From positions 82,404-146,403 of the forward strand of contig CAJXTB010000016.1 of assembly GCA_913061235.1 (NCBI GenBank): 64,000 nucleotides of DNA, in the 5' to 3' direction. This DNA comes from an uncultured Pseudomonadota bacterium. Lineage in GTDB: Bacteria > Myxococcota_A > UBA796 > GCA-2862545. The position numbers were made by a program, and so were the translations under genes. This document shows, piece after piece, positions 46,795-56,606 of the stretch. Numbering within the stretch: position 1 is the first letter of the stretch; each line of letters opens with the position of its first letter. Below the pieces are notes generated by a model. The model saw nothing but the letters and a program-made list of their open reading frames with translations, did not search any database and was not told the DNA's origin.

Positions 46795-48606
46795 CTACTC
46801 CCAACACCTCCCCTCATCACACGTGAGCTCGGAAACACGGTGTCCGTCGGCGTCGTAGTAGATGTTTGCCGTCGCGTTCCCGGCATCATCTCGGACAATG
46901 CGTACGGCATGCCACGCACTGGCGGGGCAGTTGATCTGGGTGAAGCAGTTCGCGTACCAAGCGGGTGCCATCTGGCTATCAAACAACAATACCGCGGACA
47001 GCCTGCCCGCCTCGTCGTAGACCAACCTCCGCGCCGCAAATTCGGGTTCGGTACCCGGCTTGGGAATCGTGCGTGCTTCGATGAGCCGGTCGTACGGGTC
47101 ATAAACATACCTACGCTCCCACGTGTCCACGTTCGACGTTCGCTCGCCGGCTTCGTCAAAGAAGACCGACGAGACCTCACTTCCTGTCTCATCGAATCGG
47201 TCTTCCATCCGAGAAAAACCGGTACCCCCGCATTGTGTCGGCTCACCTTGCTGGTTCAAGCACTGGATTCGCGTCTCTCGACCCTGGGGGTCGTACCGAA
47301 AATGAAGGGACGCCACGCCGTACCTCGGGTCGGTTGACCACGACCCATTGGACGTGAGGAAATCCTGGTGATGGTTCGGCCCCTGCATGGAGTCGTAGCG
47401 GTAACGAATAGATGTCGATCCATGAGGCTCGCAGGCATGGGGGGAGCCGTCTTTCGCAAAACAGCTCTCGCGAGTCAATCGACGTTTGGTGTCCGTTGAG
47501 AACAACCGTGAGTGAACGCCGTATCTGTCGGTGGTGGATTCTTCAGACATGCCAAAGTACAATTCGGCTGCCCGGTTCCCAGCCGAGTCGTACTGGTACC
47601 GTGTGATGGCCACGTTGTTTGCATCGCGTTTCGGCGTACCGCTGACCAACAAGCAGGACCGCGCGGCTATGCGTCCACCAGATGTGTAGGTGGTTCGCCA
47701 ACCCGCACAGCCATCCACGGCCGACACCACGGGGAGTCCGTCCGCTCCAAGATTTGTCAGCTCGAGGACGCGACCAAACTCGTCGCGTTCGAAGCGGACT
47801 GCGGTGGCCCCCGAGTAGGCCGCAGCAGAGTCATTGGACGCATCCAAGAAGCGCGTCTCGGCAACGAATCCATGGTCCCCATAACGGTGCTGACGACTCA
47901 CAATGCCCTCGCTGTCCGCCAAGGGCTTGTTCCCCCAGCTCAAGCAGGTCTCCTGGGTGATCTGCCCAACCCGGTCCGTCTCAACACGCCAGATACCACA
48001 GCCATCAAGAGCGTTCGCTCCGCTGCGGCGTCTCGCGCGGTACAGGGTAGCGTCGTCATTAAAGGTATGCGCAACCTGAAGTTCCGCGCGCGCATCTAGG
48101 GTGGACACGCGCTGAAGACGCCCCGTTGGGTCATACACCCACAACCACGATGCAGGGTCGTCGTCACCAAGGCAGTCGCGATGTGCCGCTTGAATGACGC
48201 CGTCTAGTCGGGCGACGGTCCAGACGGTGGGGACATCCGATGGGTCTGCTTCGGCCAGTGCAACAGCCGGCGAACAGTGAAGGGTTGGGGGGACGACTTC
48301 GCAGTGAACGTGACGCGTAACCGTGGCGGTTTCTGGCGTATTGTCCAGTTCCTCGGTCAGCCAAGGGCCACGGTTTGGCTCCTCCATCAGGTAGGCGAGA
48401 GCGGGGTCATCCGCCCGCGTGATGGGGTAGTCGACGTCTGGGTTCAAGGGCCAGGTCGGGTCCGTCGGAAGCTCCGGTGCGGCCGCAACTGCGGGGCTTG
48501 ACGGGACCGCAGCAACAACCCCCTCGGGTTCCACCACTGGCTCCGATGCCTTCTCTTGCGGATACGAACACGCAGACAGCACACACAATACAAACGGGAC
48601 CCGCAC
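46795..48606 (-). CDS. YD-repeat (RHS-like) lipoprotein
   Basis: 603 residues from GTG 48606, which has GGAGG six bases upstream; the longer open frame to 49308 would run into the divergent helicase gene. Signal VPFVLCVLSAC gives a lipidated Cys, then a Pro/Ala/Val-rich linker. The rest contains about eight YD-type repeats: YDPTGRLQRVSTLDAR, YDSAGNRAAELYF, YDPQGRETRIQCL, YDPYDRLIEARTI, YDEAGRLSAVLLF and YDADGHRVSELTC. There is no RHS core, no toxin tip and many Cys between repeats. Surface protein; not a classical polymorphic toxin. Confidence 0.82.
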   Translation of the reverse strand: MRVPFVLCVLSACSYPQEKASEPVVEPEGVVAAVPSSPAVAAAPELPTDPTWPLNPDVDYPITRADDPALAYLMEEPNRGPWLTEELDNTPETATVTRHVHCEVVPPTLHCSPAVALAEADPSDVPTVWTVARLDGVIQAAHRDCLGDDDPASWLWVYDPTGRLQRVSTLDARAELQVAHTFNDDATLYRARRRSGANALDGCGIWRVETDRVGQITQETCLSWGNKPLADSEGIVSRQHRYGDHGFVAETRFLDASNDSAAAYSGATAVRFERDEFGRVLELTNLGADGLPVVSAVDGCAGWRTTYTSGGRIAARSCLLVSGTPKRDANNVAITRYQYDSAGNRAAELYFGMSEESTTDRYGVHSRLFSTDTKRRLTRESCFAKDGSPHACEPHGSTSIRYRYDSMQGPNHHQDFLTSNGSWSTDPRYGVASLHFRYDPQGRETRIQCLNQQGEPTQCGGTGFSRMEDRFDETGSEVSSVFFDEAGERTSNVDTWERRYVYDPYDRLIEARTIPKPGTEPEFAARRLVYDEAGRLSAVLLFDSQMAPAWYANCFTQINCPASAWHAVRIVRDDAGNATANIYYDADGHRVSELTCDEGRCWE

Positions 48607-48675
48607 TAGCAACCTCCGACTGGGTGCCACCCTACTCGATGGGTAGAGACGTGGCGTACTGCGATACAGGCAGAC

Positions 48676-51600
48676 ATGACCGACTCCGAGCTCATTGCCG
48701 CACTCGAACAAGGCCCGCACGCACACCTTCTGCCAATGGAGCTGGTGGACCTTCCGCAGAGTGGGTTCGACGCGCAAGACCGCCATCTGTTTATCGATGT
48801 CCGTCAGCGACACTACGCGGATCTGACGCTCTACCATGCGCTTTGGGCGAAGAACACCAAGCGGGAAATCAAGAGCGCTGTGCGACGGTTCGCACTCGCC
48901 ATGCTCGACACCCCACCGACGGAACACGGCAAACAGGGCCTGGCCTTCTTGGCGACTGCCCCCATCAGCAGCCTCCAAGAGTGGGCCGTCGAGAACGGCT
49001 TGGTCTGGGCCTTGGGCGCCCCACCAAAGGCCCTGAACCTGACCAGCAAGACCCCGGGCGAGCAGCACACTCTGAAGCGCTATTCCCACCCCGGATGGAC
49101 CCTCCAGACCCTTCTCCGCACCATCGATTACCCCAGTCCGCTGAACAAGGGTCTGCGCCAGCGAGTCGCTGAGGGGCTGCTCAGGTGCGCCGAGGCACGG
49201 GACAGTTGGGTCACCGCCTACACAGAGCACCGGGCCGCGATTGCAGGCGCACTCACAGACGACAACGTGGGTGCGTGGATGCGCAAAGCGCTCGCCATTC
49301 TGGACCATCAGAGCGCGTCTGGCGAGGTCGGTGCGGTAGTCGACACGGAGGTGCGCATAGACCCGACTGCACTTCGCGCCACGGTCGCGGAGTGGAGCTG
49401 CTCACTCACGGACTCGTGGGATGGCACGCTTCCATCCGCATACCGATACGATGCAACAGACCCCTACTACCAAGTCGTCGCGGCAGATGCCCTGCTTCAG
49501 ATTGCGCTGAGCATCGTGTCGGACACACCCGACGCGGCTGCGGCACGTCACGCGATGAACCTGCCCGAGTGGCATCGCGCATTGCACCACATGGACGCTC
49601 ACCTGTCTCGCACGCCAGCGGACGACGGCCGGGTGGTTGTGTTTCGCGTGGAGACTACAGACAGCACCATCACCATTGAGGCCGGCAGTGCCATACTCAC
49701 CAAAGATGGTCGGTATCGTGCACGCCAGGAACGAAGCTACAGCGCCGTGTTTGACACTATCGCCACCGCACAAGACCGCACCATCCTGCGCGCGCTCCAC
49801 CGGTCGACGTCAGCGCGAGGCTCCGCCTACGCCATCGCAGAAGCGCTGATTGGCCACCCGCGTGTCGTCTTGCACTCCGCCAAAGGAGAGCCGCCAATCT
49901 CGGTTCGACGGGCGGTCCTGGGCCTGACTCTCGACAGACAACACGGCGCCATTCACGCTCGCTGGACCCTGAACGGTACCCTACAGCCAACGGCAAGAAT
50001 CCATCTGGCAGCGCTCTCCGCAAGCAAGACTGCTGACGGTCTACTTCTCCATGATCAAACCGGACTATTGGTCATCCCGTGTGCACCAGAGCTACGTGCA
50101 GTGATTGCGGTGATGGCCGAGCACTTCGACACCGTGACCGATGACGCTGCCGCACCACTCCTGGCCCGGTTGGACGGCCTCAATGCTCTGGTCAACGTCA
50201 CCCTAGGCGAGCAGCTGCGCGGTGAGCCTGTAGACGGCGACGACCGCCTCGTTGTACGGGCCCGCTTTGATGGCGGTCTGCGCTTGGCGCTCGGCGTGCG
50301 CCCGCTCCCCGAGACGTCCACTCACCTTCCAGGCACGGGTCCCACAACCCTGCACACCGTGCGCGATGGACAGCCGGTCTACGTCCAGCGAGACCTTTCC
50401 GCAGAAGTGACGACAGCCAACGCCTTTGCGCAGACCCTGGGCCTATCTGCTGAGACCGAGCCATTCACGTGGTTGTTGGACGACTTGGATGCCGCACTCA
50501 GCGCCGTTCAAGGCCTGGCCGAGACCCAACATCGGCTCGAGCTAGACGGGTCCCTGCCGCGCACCGGCACGCTTGCACCGTCCAGCATGACGGTTCAGGT
50601 CCGCAAAGACCGCGGCTGGTTCACCGTGGGAGGACGTGCGTCATCGTCACTCGGAGACGTGGAGCTGGATGTACTGCTCGCCGCGGTTGACGACGGTCGC
50701 GACTGGGTATCCACCGGCAGTGGCTACGTTCGCTTGAACCAGACCCTCAAAGACGCCATCTCCGGCTTGAACGCCACACGCAACCGGGGGCAGGTCGCCC
50801 TTTCTGCCGTTCACGTGCCCCTGCTGGAGGCCATGTCCGACGCAGGCGCTAGCGTGGACGGTATCGACGAATGGCTCACCCTCGCAGAACGTGTTCGCGA
50901 GTCGGCAACCCTAAACCCATTCGTTCCCAGATCACTCAACGGCACCCTCCGTAGCTACCAGAGCGACGGCTTTCAGTGGATGGCGCGCCTGGCTCACTGG
51001 GCACCCGGAGCCGTCCTCGCGGATGATATGGGACTTGGAAAGACGATTCAGAGCATCGCTCTGTTGCTGCGACGCGCGGGTGATGGCCCCGCGTTGGTCG
51101 TGGCGCCAACCAGTGTCGGATTCAACTGGTTGGCCGAGCTTGAGCGCTTCGCCCCCACACTGGAAGCCCTGTCATACCGTGGCAGCGACCGAGACAGTAC
51201 GCTCGACGCCCTGACGGAGGGGCAGGTCCTCGTGACGTCGTACGGCATCATGGTGCGCGACGCGGATGTGCTCGCCAAGACGCGGTTCGCGACCGTCATC
51301 TTTGACGAAGCCCAAGCGCTCAAGAACCCCGCCAGCCAGAGGGCAAAGGCCGCCATCGCACTCAACGCGGACTTTCGCTTGGCCCTGTCCGGCACCCCCG
51401 TTGAGAACCATGTGAACGACCTGTGGAGCCTCTTCGCCTGCTCTGCCCGCGGACTGCTCGGCAGCCACGCGGCGTTCCGAGAGCGCTGGGCAAAACCGAT
51501 CGATGCTGGAGACAAAGACCGGCGTCATGCCTTGGCGCGAGTGGTCTCCCCCTTCATGCTGCGTCGCACGAAGGCCGTTGTGGCCCCGGAACTGCCTGAC

Positions 51601-52308
51601 CGGACCGAGGTCGTGCACCGTGTGCAGCTGACCGCCGAGCATCGCGCACTGTACGAACGAAGTCGCGTCCTCGCGTTGGCCCGTATTGCCGAGGCAGACC
51701 CAAAGACCGCGCGGTTCAAGGTTCTCGCGGAGCTCACCCGCCTACGCCAGATGGCGGCCGACCCAAGACTGTCCGACCCCACAAGCCCGGTGGTCGGGGG
51801 CAAGGTCCAACACTTGGTCAGACGCCTCGAAGACCTGCGTGAATCCGGCGACAAAGCACTGGTCTTCAGCACCTTCGTACGGCACCTCGCCTTGGCCCGA
51901 GACACCCTTGTGGAGCGGGGATTTCGCGTGGCCTGGCTGACGGGGGCCACGTCCGCAGAGGCGCGCGCAGAGGCGGTTGCACAGTTCCAAGACGGTAAAG
52001 CGGACGTCTTTCTACTGTCGACCAAAGCGGGCGGTACCGGTCTGAACCTCACAGCCGCGTCGTACGTGTTTCACATGGACCCGTGGTGGAACCCAGCGGC
52101 GGAAGACCAAGCCACAGACCGCGCCCACCGAATCGGCCAAGACAAGCCGGTGACGGTGTACCGTCTCATTGCGGCAGACACCGTGGAAGAGAAAATCTTG
52201 GCCATGCAGGCGGAGAAACGTGAGCTGATGGACGCGTTGCTGTCCGACTCCGACTCGTCGTCCAGTCTGACGCTCGATGCCCTGCAGGACTTACTCTTGG
52301 GGACCTAA
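48676..52308 (+). CDS. SNF2-family ATPase/helicase
   Basis: 1,210 residues. The last 470 residues form the Swi2/Snf2 motor: Walker A DDMGLGKTIQS (near 783), FDEAQALKNPAS (near 877), ALSGTPVENHVNDLWSLF, and motif V/VI KAGGTGLNLTAASYV to QATDRAHRIGQ (near 1148). The first 750 residues are unlike known domains by eye, repetitive and rich in TLDRQHGAIHARW-type strands. Such proteins remodel DNA-protein complexes. Start ATG 48676 follows AGGCAGAC and lies 69 bases from the divergent YD-repeat gene, so the promoters overlap. Confidence 0.9.
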   Translation: MTDSELIAALEQGPHAHLLPMELVDLPQSGFDAQDRHLFIDVRQRHYADLTLYHALWAKNTKREIKSAVRRFALAMLDTPPTEHGKQGLAFLATAPISSLQEWAVENGLVWALGAPPKALNLTSKTPGEQHTLKRYSHPGWTLQTLLRTIDYPSPLNKGLRQRVAEGLLRCAEARDSWVTAYTEHRAAIAGALTDDNVGAWMRKALAILDHQSASGEVGAVVDTEVRIDPTALRATVAEWSCSLTDSWDGTLPSAYRYDATDPYYQVVAADALLQIALSIVSDTPDAAAARHAMNLPEWHRALHHMDAHLSRTPADDGRVVVFRVETTDSTITIEAGSAILTKDGRYRARQERSYSAVFDTIATAQDRTILRALHRSTSARGSAYAIAEALIGHPRVVLHSAKGEPPISVRRAVLGLTLDRQHGAIHARWTLNGTLQPTARIHLAALSASKTADGLLLHDQTGLLVIPCAPELRAVIAVMAEHFDTVTDDAAAPLLARLDGLNALVNVTLGEQLRGEPVDGDDRLVVRARFDGGLRLALGVRPLPETSTHLPGTGPTTLHTVRDGQPVYVQRDLSAEVTTANAFAQTLGLSAETEPFTWLLDDLDAALSAVQGLAETQHRLELDGSLPRTGTLAPSSMTVQVRKDRGWFTVGGRASSSLGDVELDVLLAAVDDGRDWVSTGSGYVRLNQTLKDAISGLNATRNRGQVALSAVHVPLLEAMSDAGASVDGIDEWLTLAERVRESATLNPFVPRSLNGTLRSYQSDGFQWMARLAHWAPGAVLADDMGLGKTIQSIALLLRRAGDGPALVVAPTSVGFNWLAELERFAPTLEALSYRGSDRDSTLDALTEGQVLVTSYGIMVRDADVLAKTRFATVIFDEAQALKNPASQRAKAAIALNADFRLALSGTPVENHVNDLWSLFACSARGLLGSHAAFRERWAKPIDAGDKDRRHALARVVSPFMLRRTKAVVAPELPDRTEVVHRVQLTAEHRALYERSRVLALARIAEADPKTARFKVLAELTRLRQMAADPRLSDPTSPVVGGKVQHLVRRLEDLRESGDKALVFSTFVRHLALARDTLVERGFRVAWLTGATSAEARAEAVAQFQDGKADVFLLSTKAGGTGLNLTAASYVFHMDPWWNPAAEDQATDRAHRIGQDKPVTVYRLIAADTVEEKILAMQAEKRELMDALLSDSDSSSSLTLDALQDLLLGT

Positions 52309-52363
52309 GCGCCGGTATTCGCGACCGCGCCATCCAGGCAGGCCATCGCGTTACACACGTCGC

Positions 52364-53347
52364 ATGCGCATTCTCATTATTGGCGCTGGTGCAATCGGCC
52401 AGGCATTCGCTCGACACTTCCAACGTGGTGGAGCGGACGTTCACCTTCTGGTTCGTCCGCGGCAACAGGCCCAAGCCGAAGCCGGACTGCCGCTGTACCC
52501 GCTGAATGACAAGCGCCACCAGACCACAGCTGACCGGCTGACCGCGACCATTCACGTGGACCAAGACAGCGCCTTGCAGACGTCCTTCGACGTGATTGCG
52601 CTGGCAGTCTCGGCCACAGCACTGCGCAAGGGTGACTGGCTCGAACGCCTGGGACGCGACCGTGGCCACGCCGGAATCCTTGGCCTGTCGGGCTCAGTCG
52701 ATGACGCCGACCTCATCGCGAAACACTGCCCCGGTGCGGACATTGGCTGGGTGATGCTCGCCATCATCAGCTTCACCGCTCCCCTGCCCGGCGGGACCGA
52801 CGTTGAACCGGGCATTGCATACTGGCTACCGCCACTGTCGAAGATTGCGATGTCGGGCCCGGACACTGTGATGACGCCGGTAGTGGACACATTGTTGCGC
52901 GGCGGCATGCCCGTAAAGCGCGTGCCGAATGTGCGCGTTGACGCAGCCTTCGCCAGTCCCATCCTGACCCAGACCATCCACGCGCTGGAGTGTGGCGATT
53001 GGTCGTTCAGCACGCTGCGACAAGACCCAGAACTGCTGCCGCTCGCCGTGGCCTCCATGCGCGAATCGTGGGCACTGGCCGAGCGGGTGACGGGTCAGAA
53101 GCGCCCGTTCGCACTGCGATTCATTCGTCCAATGGCTCTGCGTGCGGTCTTGGTCGCCTCACGGTGGCTCGTGCCCTTCTCGCTCGAGCAGTTCTTCGCA
53201 TACCACTACCAAAAGGTAGCGGACCAGACTGTGTTTCTCGCTGACGCACACCTGAAGAGCGGTTCTGAACACGGCGTCGAGATGCCGGCAGCTACGGAGC
53301 TACTGCGTCGAATCCGAGAGCGTAGGGCAACGCTCCCAACGTCGTAG
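52364..53347 (+). CDS. Ketopantoate reductase family protein (ApbA/PanE-like)
   Basis: 327 residues from ATG 52364. The N-terminal NAD(P)-binding motif is ILIIGAGAIGQAFARHF, and SVDDADLIAKHCPG and a helical C-terminal domain (LALRFIRPMALRAVLVASRWL-type segment) follow. PanE reduces ketopantoate in pantothenate synthesis, but many relatives in this family do other reactions and the hallmark substrate residues cannot be assigned here. 55 bases separate it from the SNF2 gene upstream. Convergent with the membrane protein at 53450. Confidence 0.75.
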   Translation: MRILIIGAGAIGQAFARHFQRGGADVHLLVRPRQQAQAEAGLPLYPLNDKRHQTTADRLTATIHVDQDSALQTSFDVIALAVSATALRKGDWLERLGRDRGHAGILGLSGSVDDADLIAKHCPGADIGWVMLAIISFTAPLPGGTDVEPGIAYWLPPLSKIAMSGPDTVMTPVVDTLLRGGMPVKRVPNVRVDAAFASPILTQTIHALECGDWSFSTLRQDPELLPLAVASMRESWALAERVTGQKRPFALRFIRPMALRAVLVASRWLVPFSLEQFFAYHYQKVADQTVFLADAHLKSGSEHGVEMPAATELLRRIRERRATLPTS

Positions 53348-53449
53348 CCACACTCAACGTGACAGTGAGGCTTGTGTGTTCGGCAGCACCCTCGCAAACG
53401 ACGGTCCATCGATTCGACGCTACGGCGCCGATGGCAACGGGGCCTCGTT

Positions 53450-54040
53450 CTACGAATGGGACGATGACACCTCACCGCGCAACCGGACCAGCCAATCGTT
53501 GAAGGCCGTGGCAAAGATGGCCCGGTCACCCTCGTCCAAGCCGTGGCCAAAGCTGGGGTTGGTGTCGCGGACCGGCAGTAGGCCAAAGGACAGTGTGGGA
53601 TGAGCCTCCGTGGGCGCTTCGAGCGCTTCCACATAGCCGCCAGTGCTGTCGTCTTCCTCGTACTGGCCGACAACCAACGGAACGTTCTCAAACGCCAGAA
53701 TGTGGCGTGTAGGCACCTGCAGCAGCTCTCCGGTCGGGTAGTAAATGCAGAACCACTCCGACGACAACGTGACGACGAGGTCGGACCGCCTGTTCCAGAC
53801 CCAGTACGGGCCAACAGCAGCGATGATGAGCGGCACGAAGACAAGGAACCATGCGACACCCACCACACACAGCGCGGCGAAAAACAACCACATGACCATC
53901 CAAACAACTGCCAGCGCCTTCAACTGGAAACCCTGAGAAATCCGCAGCGCCAACAGGGCTGGCGTATTGACCAACTCGTGGTCACCGCCGGTGCCGGTGA
54001 ACGGAAACTGTGGTGTGTCATCCAAGCTAGCGGCTCCCAT
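53450..54040 (-). CDS. Membrane protein with two helices and a soluble C-terminal domain
   Basis: 196 residues from ATG 54040; a TTG start at 54067 adds nine residues. Residues about 45-90 make two adjacent hydrophobic helices, WVMWLFFAALCVVGVAWFLVF-like. The following domain with RRSDLVVTLSSEWFCIYYP and a long acidic loop (QYEEDDSTGGYVEA) looks like a PH-type membrane-anchored domain; family not recognised. Its upstream region contains a 10-bp inverted repeat. Confidence 0.6.
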   Translation of the reverse strand: MGAASLDDTPQFPFTGTGGDHELVNTPALLALRISQGFQLKALAVVWMVMWLFFAALCVVGVAWFLVFVPLIIAAVGPYWVWNRRSDLVVTLSSEWFCIYYPTGELLQVPTRHILAFENVPLVVGQYEEDDSTGGYVEALEAPTEAHPTLSFGLLPVRDTNPSFGHGLDEGDRAIFATAFNDWLVRLRGEVSSSHS

Positions 54041-54156
54041 CGCGGCATCGTCCAAGTCGATGCACAATACCGCAGTCGCTGACGTTCTGGGTGCATGTCT
54101 GTGCCGGTGCCCTACCGGTGATGTTCACCAGAGGTTGGGTCCGCTCTGTACACCTT

Positions 54157-54178
54157 CATTGGCCAAGGTTGGCCAATG
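54157..54178. repeat. 10-bp perfect inverted repeat upstream of the membrane protein gene
   Basis: CATTGGCCAA (54157-54166), two bases GG, then its exact complement TTGGCCAATG (54169-54178). The core TTGGCCAA is itself palindromic and so is repeated in tandem. No run of T follows on either strand, so a protein-binding operator for the gene at 54040, or a stable RNA hairpin after the gene at 54224, is more likely than a terminator. Confidence 0.75.
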
Positions 54179-54223
54179 CCATCCCAGCAACTGCTCGGAC
54201 CCGGGGTAGTGGTCGAGCCATCG

Positions 54224-55756
54224 CTAGGACGACGTAAACACGCCCGTCTCCGTGTCGAACGCCAGCGGCACTAGGCCCGTTCGCCCATCGCGATTCTTCG
54301 CCACCACAGCGCATGCCTTGGTTCCGCGAACCGCAACGAGAACCACCGCCGCTGCGTCAGGCTCAAGAGGGCCCAGGTCAATGCCACCGTTGTTCCACTT
54401 CTCGGCTAGCCGGCTGGGGGTCAGTGGCGGTCCTGCGAGACTGCCGACAAACAGGACGGCAGCACCGGGCCAGTCATCGGTGAGTGTGCCCGCGTGGGAG
54501 GCGTCGCGCAGGCTGCTCGTGAGGCTGCGAGCACCCTTGACGGGGGCCGCGACGGACCAGCCCTCTACGCCGTCCACCACCACAAGAGGCGGCACACCAC
54601 CGTGCGTCTCCGACAACGCTTGCACCTTCTCCATGAGGTCGTCCAGGGTGCGCTCGTTGGCTGAAGGTGCCCACAGATGTAGCGAGCTGCACTGCTCGCT
54701 CAACGCGGCGATGGCAGGGTCCGCAAGGTCGTCTGCCCCGCCCAGTAGCTGACTGGCAGGCAGCTTGATGCTCGGGGCCAACAGTCGAGCCACCGCTTCA
54801 TCGCCGCCCATGCGGGTCAAGACCAACAACACCGGTAGCTTCTTGGTGGCAGCGGCGTGGGCGAACTGAAGGGCCAGGCTGGTTCGACCCGAGCCACCCG
54901 TACCGAGCAACGCCACCACCCTCCCTGGCCACAGTTCGCCAAGCACAGCTTCCAGCTGCGGGAGCGCTGGGACAGGAAACAACGGATGCAGCTTCGGCGT
55001 GTTGCGTCGCTGAAGGAGCCGCTTGGCGGCAGTTTGAAACTCTGTTCCATCCAGGGCGCGCTCGGCCCGAGCCCGCACGTCTAGTTCCTGCCAGTTGACC
55101 AGCTCTTTGACCGCCGCGTACGGGTCCAAGAGCCCCGCATTGCCGGCAACCCAGCGAAAGCCACCGGGCGCGATGGCCGGAACCGGAGCTGCCCGCCAGT
55201 TGTGTTCTGTCTCGGCATCAATAATGCCCGCCGCATGGCGAGGATGCCGTGCCCAGCGAGCAACTTGCACGGCAACGTCTGGGGGTACCGCCGCGGAAAA
55301 CGGCAACAATACACGCCAGCGCGGCCCAGCTGGACGCCCTTCATAGGGTTGGTCGTGAAAGCTCGAAGTGTAGCCAATGAACGCGTTCTTCTTCCACCAC
55401 TGCTCAATGTGCTCACCGTCTGCGGCTGGCTCATCAATATACTCAAGCACCAGGCCGTTCACTTCGATCAAGCGGGCCTTTGTCTCGCGTGCCGACAAGG
55501 CCTCGTCGCGGGTGACTACGCGAGAATCGTCGCGAAAGCGAGCGAACGTCCAGGCAGGTAGTCGGTCAGAAGCGACCTTGACCGTTCCTGACCCAGGCCA
55601 CAGCTCGGGTTGAACCACGGCCAGCAAGACATCCTCCCACGCCATCTCGCCATACTCTCCGCGCGTCGCCCATTTATGCGGCGCCGGAAAGCGAGTCAGC
55701 GTCAGTGATGGCCCAGTCTGAAGGGCTTCGGGTATGACTCCGGCCTTGTTCTCCAT
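54224..55756 (-). CDS. Primase-like/RecA-fold ATPase protein with altered Walker A
   Basis: 510 residues from ATG 55756 (GGAGG four bases upstream). The N-terminal region has features reminiscent of archaeo-eukaryotic primase (prim-pol) folds: an acidic strand VNGLVLEYIDEP (about 99-110), YTSSFHD (129-135) and GPRWRVLLPFS (144-154), although the acidic motif is not a clear D-x-D. After 280 a RecA/DnaB-like ATPase begins: GTGGSGRTSLALQF (about 285-298) and Walker B PPLVVVDGVEGW. The Walker A Lys is replaced by Arg. Fusions of primase and helicase domains are typical of mobile-element replication proteins, but no phage gene surrounds it. Function inferred. Confidence 0.6.
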   Translation of the reverse strand: MENKAGVIPEALQTGPSLTLTRFPAPHKWATRGEYGEMAWEDVLLAVVQPELWPGSGTVKVASDRLPAWTFARFRDDSRVVTRDEALSARETKARLIEVNGLVLEYIDEPAADGEHIEQWWKKNAFIGYTSSFHDQPYEGRPAGPRWRVLLPFSAAVPPDVAVQVARWARHPRHAAGIIDAETEHNWRAAPVPAIAPGGFRWVAGNAGLLDPYAAVKELVNWQELDVRARAERALDGTEFQTAAKRLLQRRNTPKLHPLFPVPALPQLEAVLGELWPGRVVALLGTGGSGRTSLALQFAHAAATKKLPVLLVLTRMGGDEAVARLLAPSIKLPASQLLGGADDLADPAIAALSEQCSSLHLWAPSANERTLDDLMEKVQALSETHGGVPPLVVVDGVEGWSVAAPVKGARSLTSSLRDASHAGTLTDDWPGAAVLFVGSLAGPPLTPSRLAEKWNNGGIDLGPLEPDAAAVVLVAVRGTKACAVVAKNRDGRTGLVPLAFDTETGVFTSS

Positions 55757-55933
55757 CGTTCCTCCGGCCACGACCCTGCAAGATTCGGACCAACCTGTGC
55801 CGCCAAAGAGCCTCGCTGCCGAGGCTCTCGGCCATCGCGAACACCGCTGCTACGTGGGATGTCGCCCAGTCTGTGCGTCATATGACCCACCGGTTGTGAC
55901 AGGTCATCCACTCCACACACGCTCTGCCTCTTC

Positions 55934-56606
55934 TCAGCGCATCTCAATCAGAGCAGCGTCACCCATGCCCGGGTCGGTCGGCAAGACGAAAAACCCGAGC
56001 CCGCCATCTGGCCGACGTGCAACGGCAACAAGTCCGTTTCCACCTGCAATGGTGTTGTCGTACAGCGCGGGTAGGACTCCACGCGACCAGCGTTCACCAT
56101 CCCGACTCGCAGCCCAGTGCGCGCGGTCGGCATCTAGGTCGTAGAACGCCAGGAAGGCGGTCCCGTCGCCACTTGTGGTCAGGTCAGCGCTGTAGAAAGA
56201 CCGCGGGAACTCCGGGGCGACGGCGACATCCGCAACCAGTGAACCGATGCCCCCAGTACCCAAAGACGCTGTCGGTAGAGGGGTCGGGGCTGCACAAGCC
56301 ATCGTCGCAGCCGTACTCACAGCTCAGGTCGGTTGCTTCGTACTCGCAGTCACCGGTGCTGTCGTTGCACTGGCCAATGTCCTCGAATGTGCGTCGGGTG
56401 GTCGCGTCCGCACAGACGTCCGAAGGCGGCTCCTGGCAGAACACTTCTTCACAGGGCTCTTCGGCAATACACCGGCCCTCCCAACAGTCAAAGTCACAGG
56501 TCTCCGTGGCGATGGGCCACGCACAGTCGACGTCTACACACTCCCCCTCGCCTACGTAGCGAACGGCGTTGAAGTGGTCGTCGCAGAAGACATGGGGGTC
56601 CGGGGG
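55934..56606 (-). pseudogene. Decayed Cys-rich secreted protein (frameshifted, no start)
   Basis: Reading the minus strand from 56606, an uninterrupted Cys-rich segment appears (CDFDCWEGRC, then CEEVFCQEPPSDVC, CEYGCDDGLCSPDP), resembling EGF-like repeats of myxobacterial surface proteins. Near 56268 the coding frame shifts: the downstream part (GIGSLVADVAVAPEFPRSF, then FLAFYDLDADRAHW) is in another frame and ends at a stop at 55934. A TAG (56607-56609) blocks the upstream frame and there is no start codon or signal peptide. The gene is truncated at the 5' end and broken once inside. 55757-55933, between it and the ATPase gene, holds nothing visible. Confidence 0.75.
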
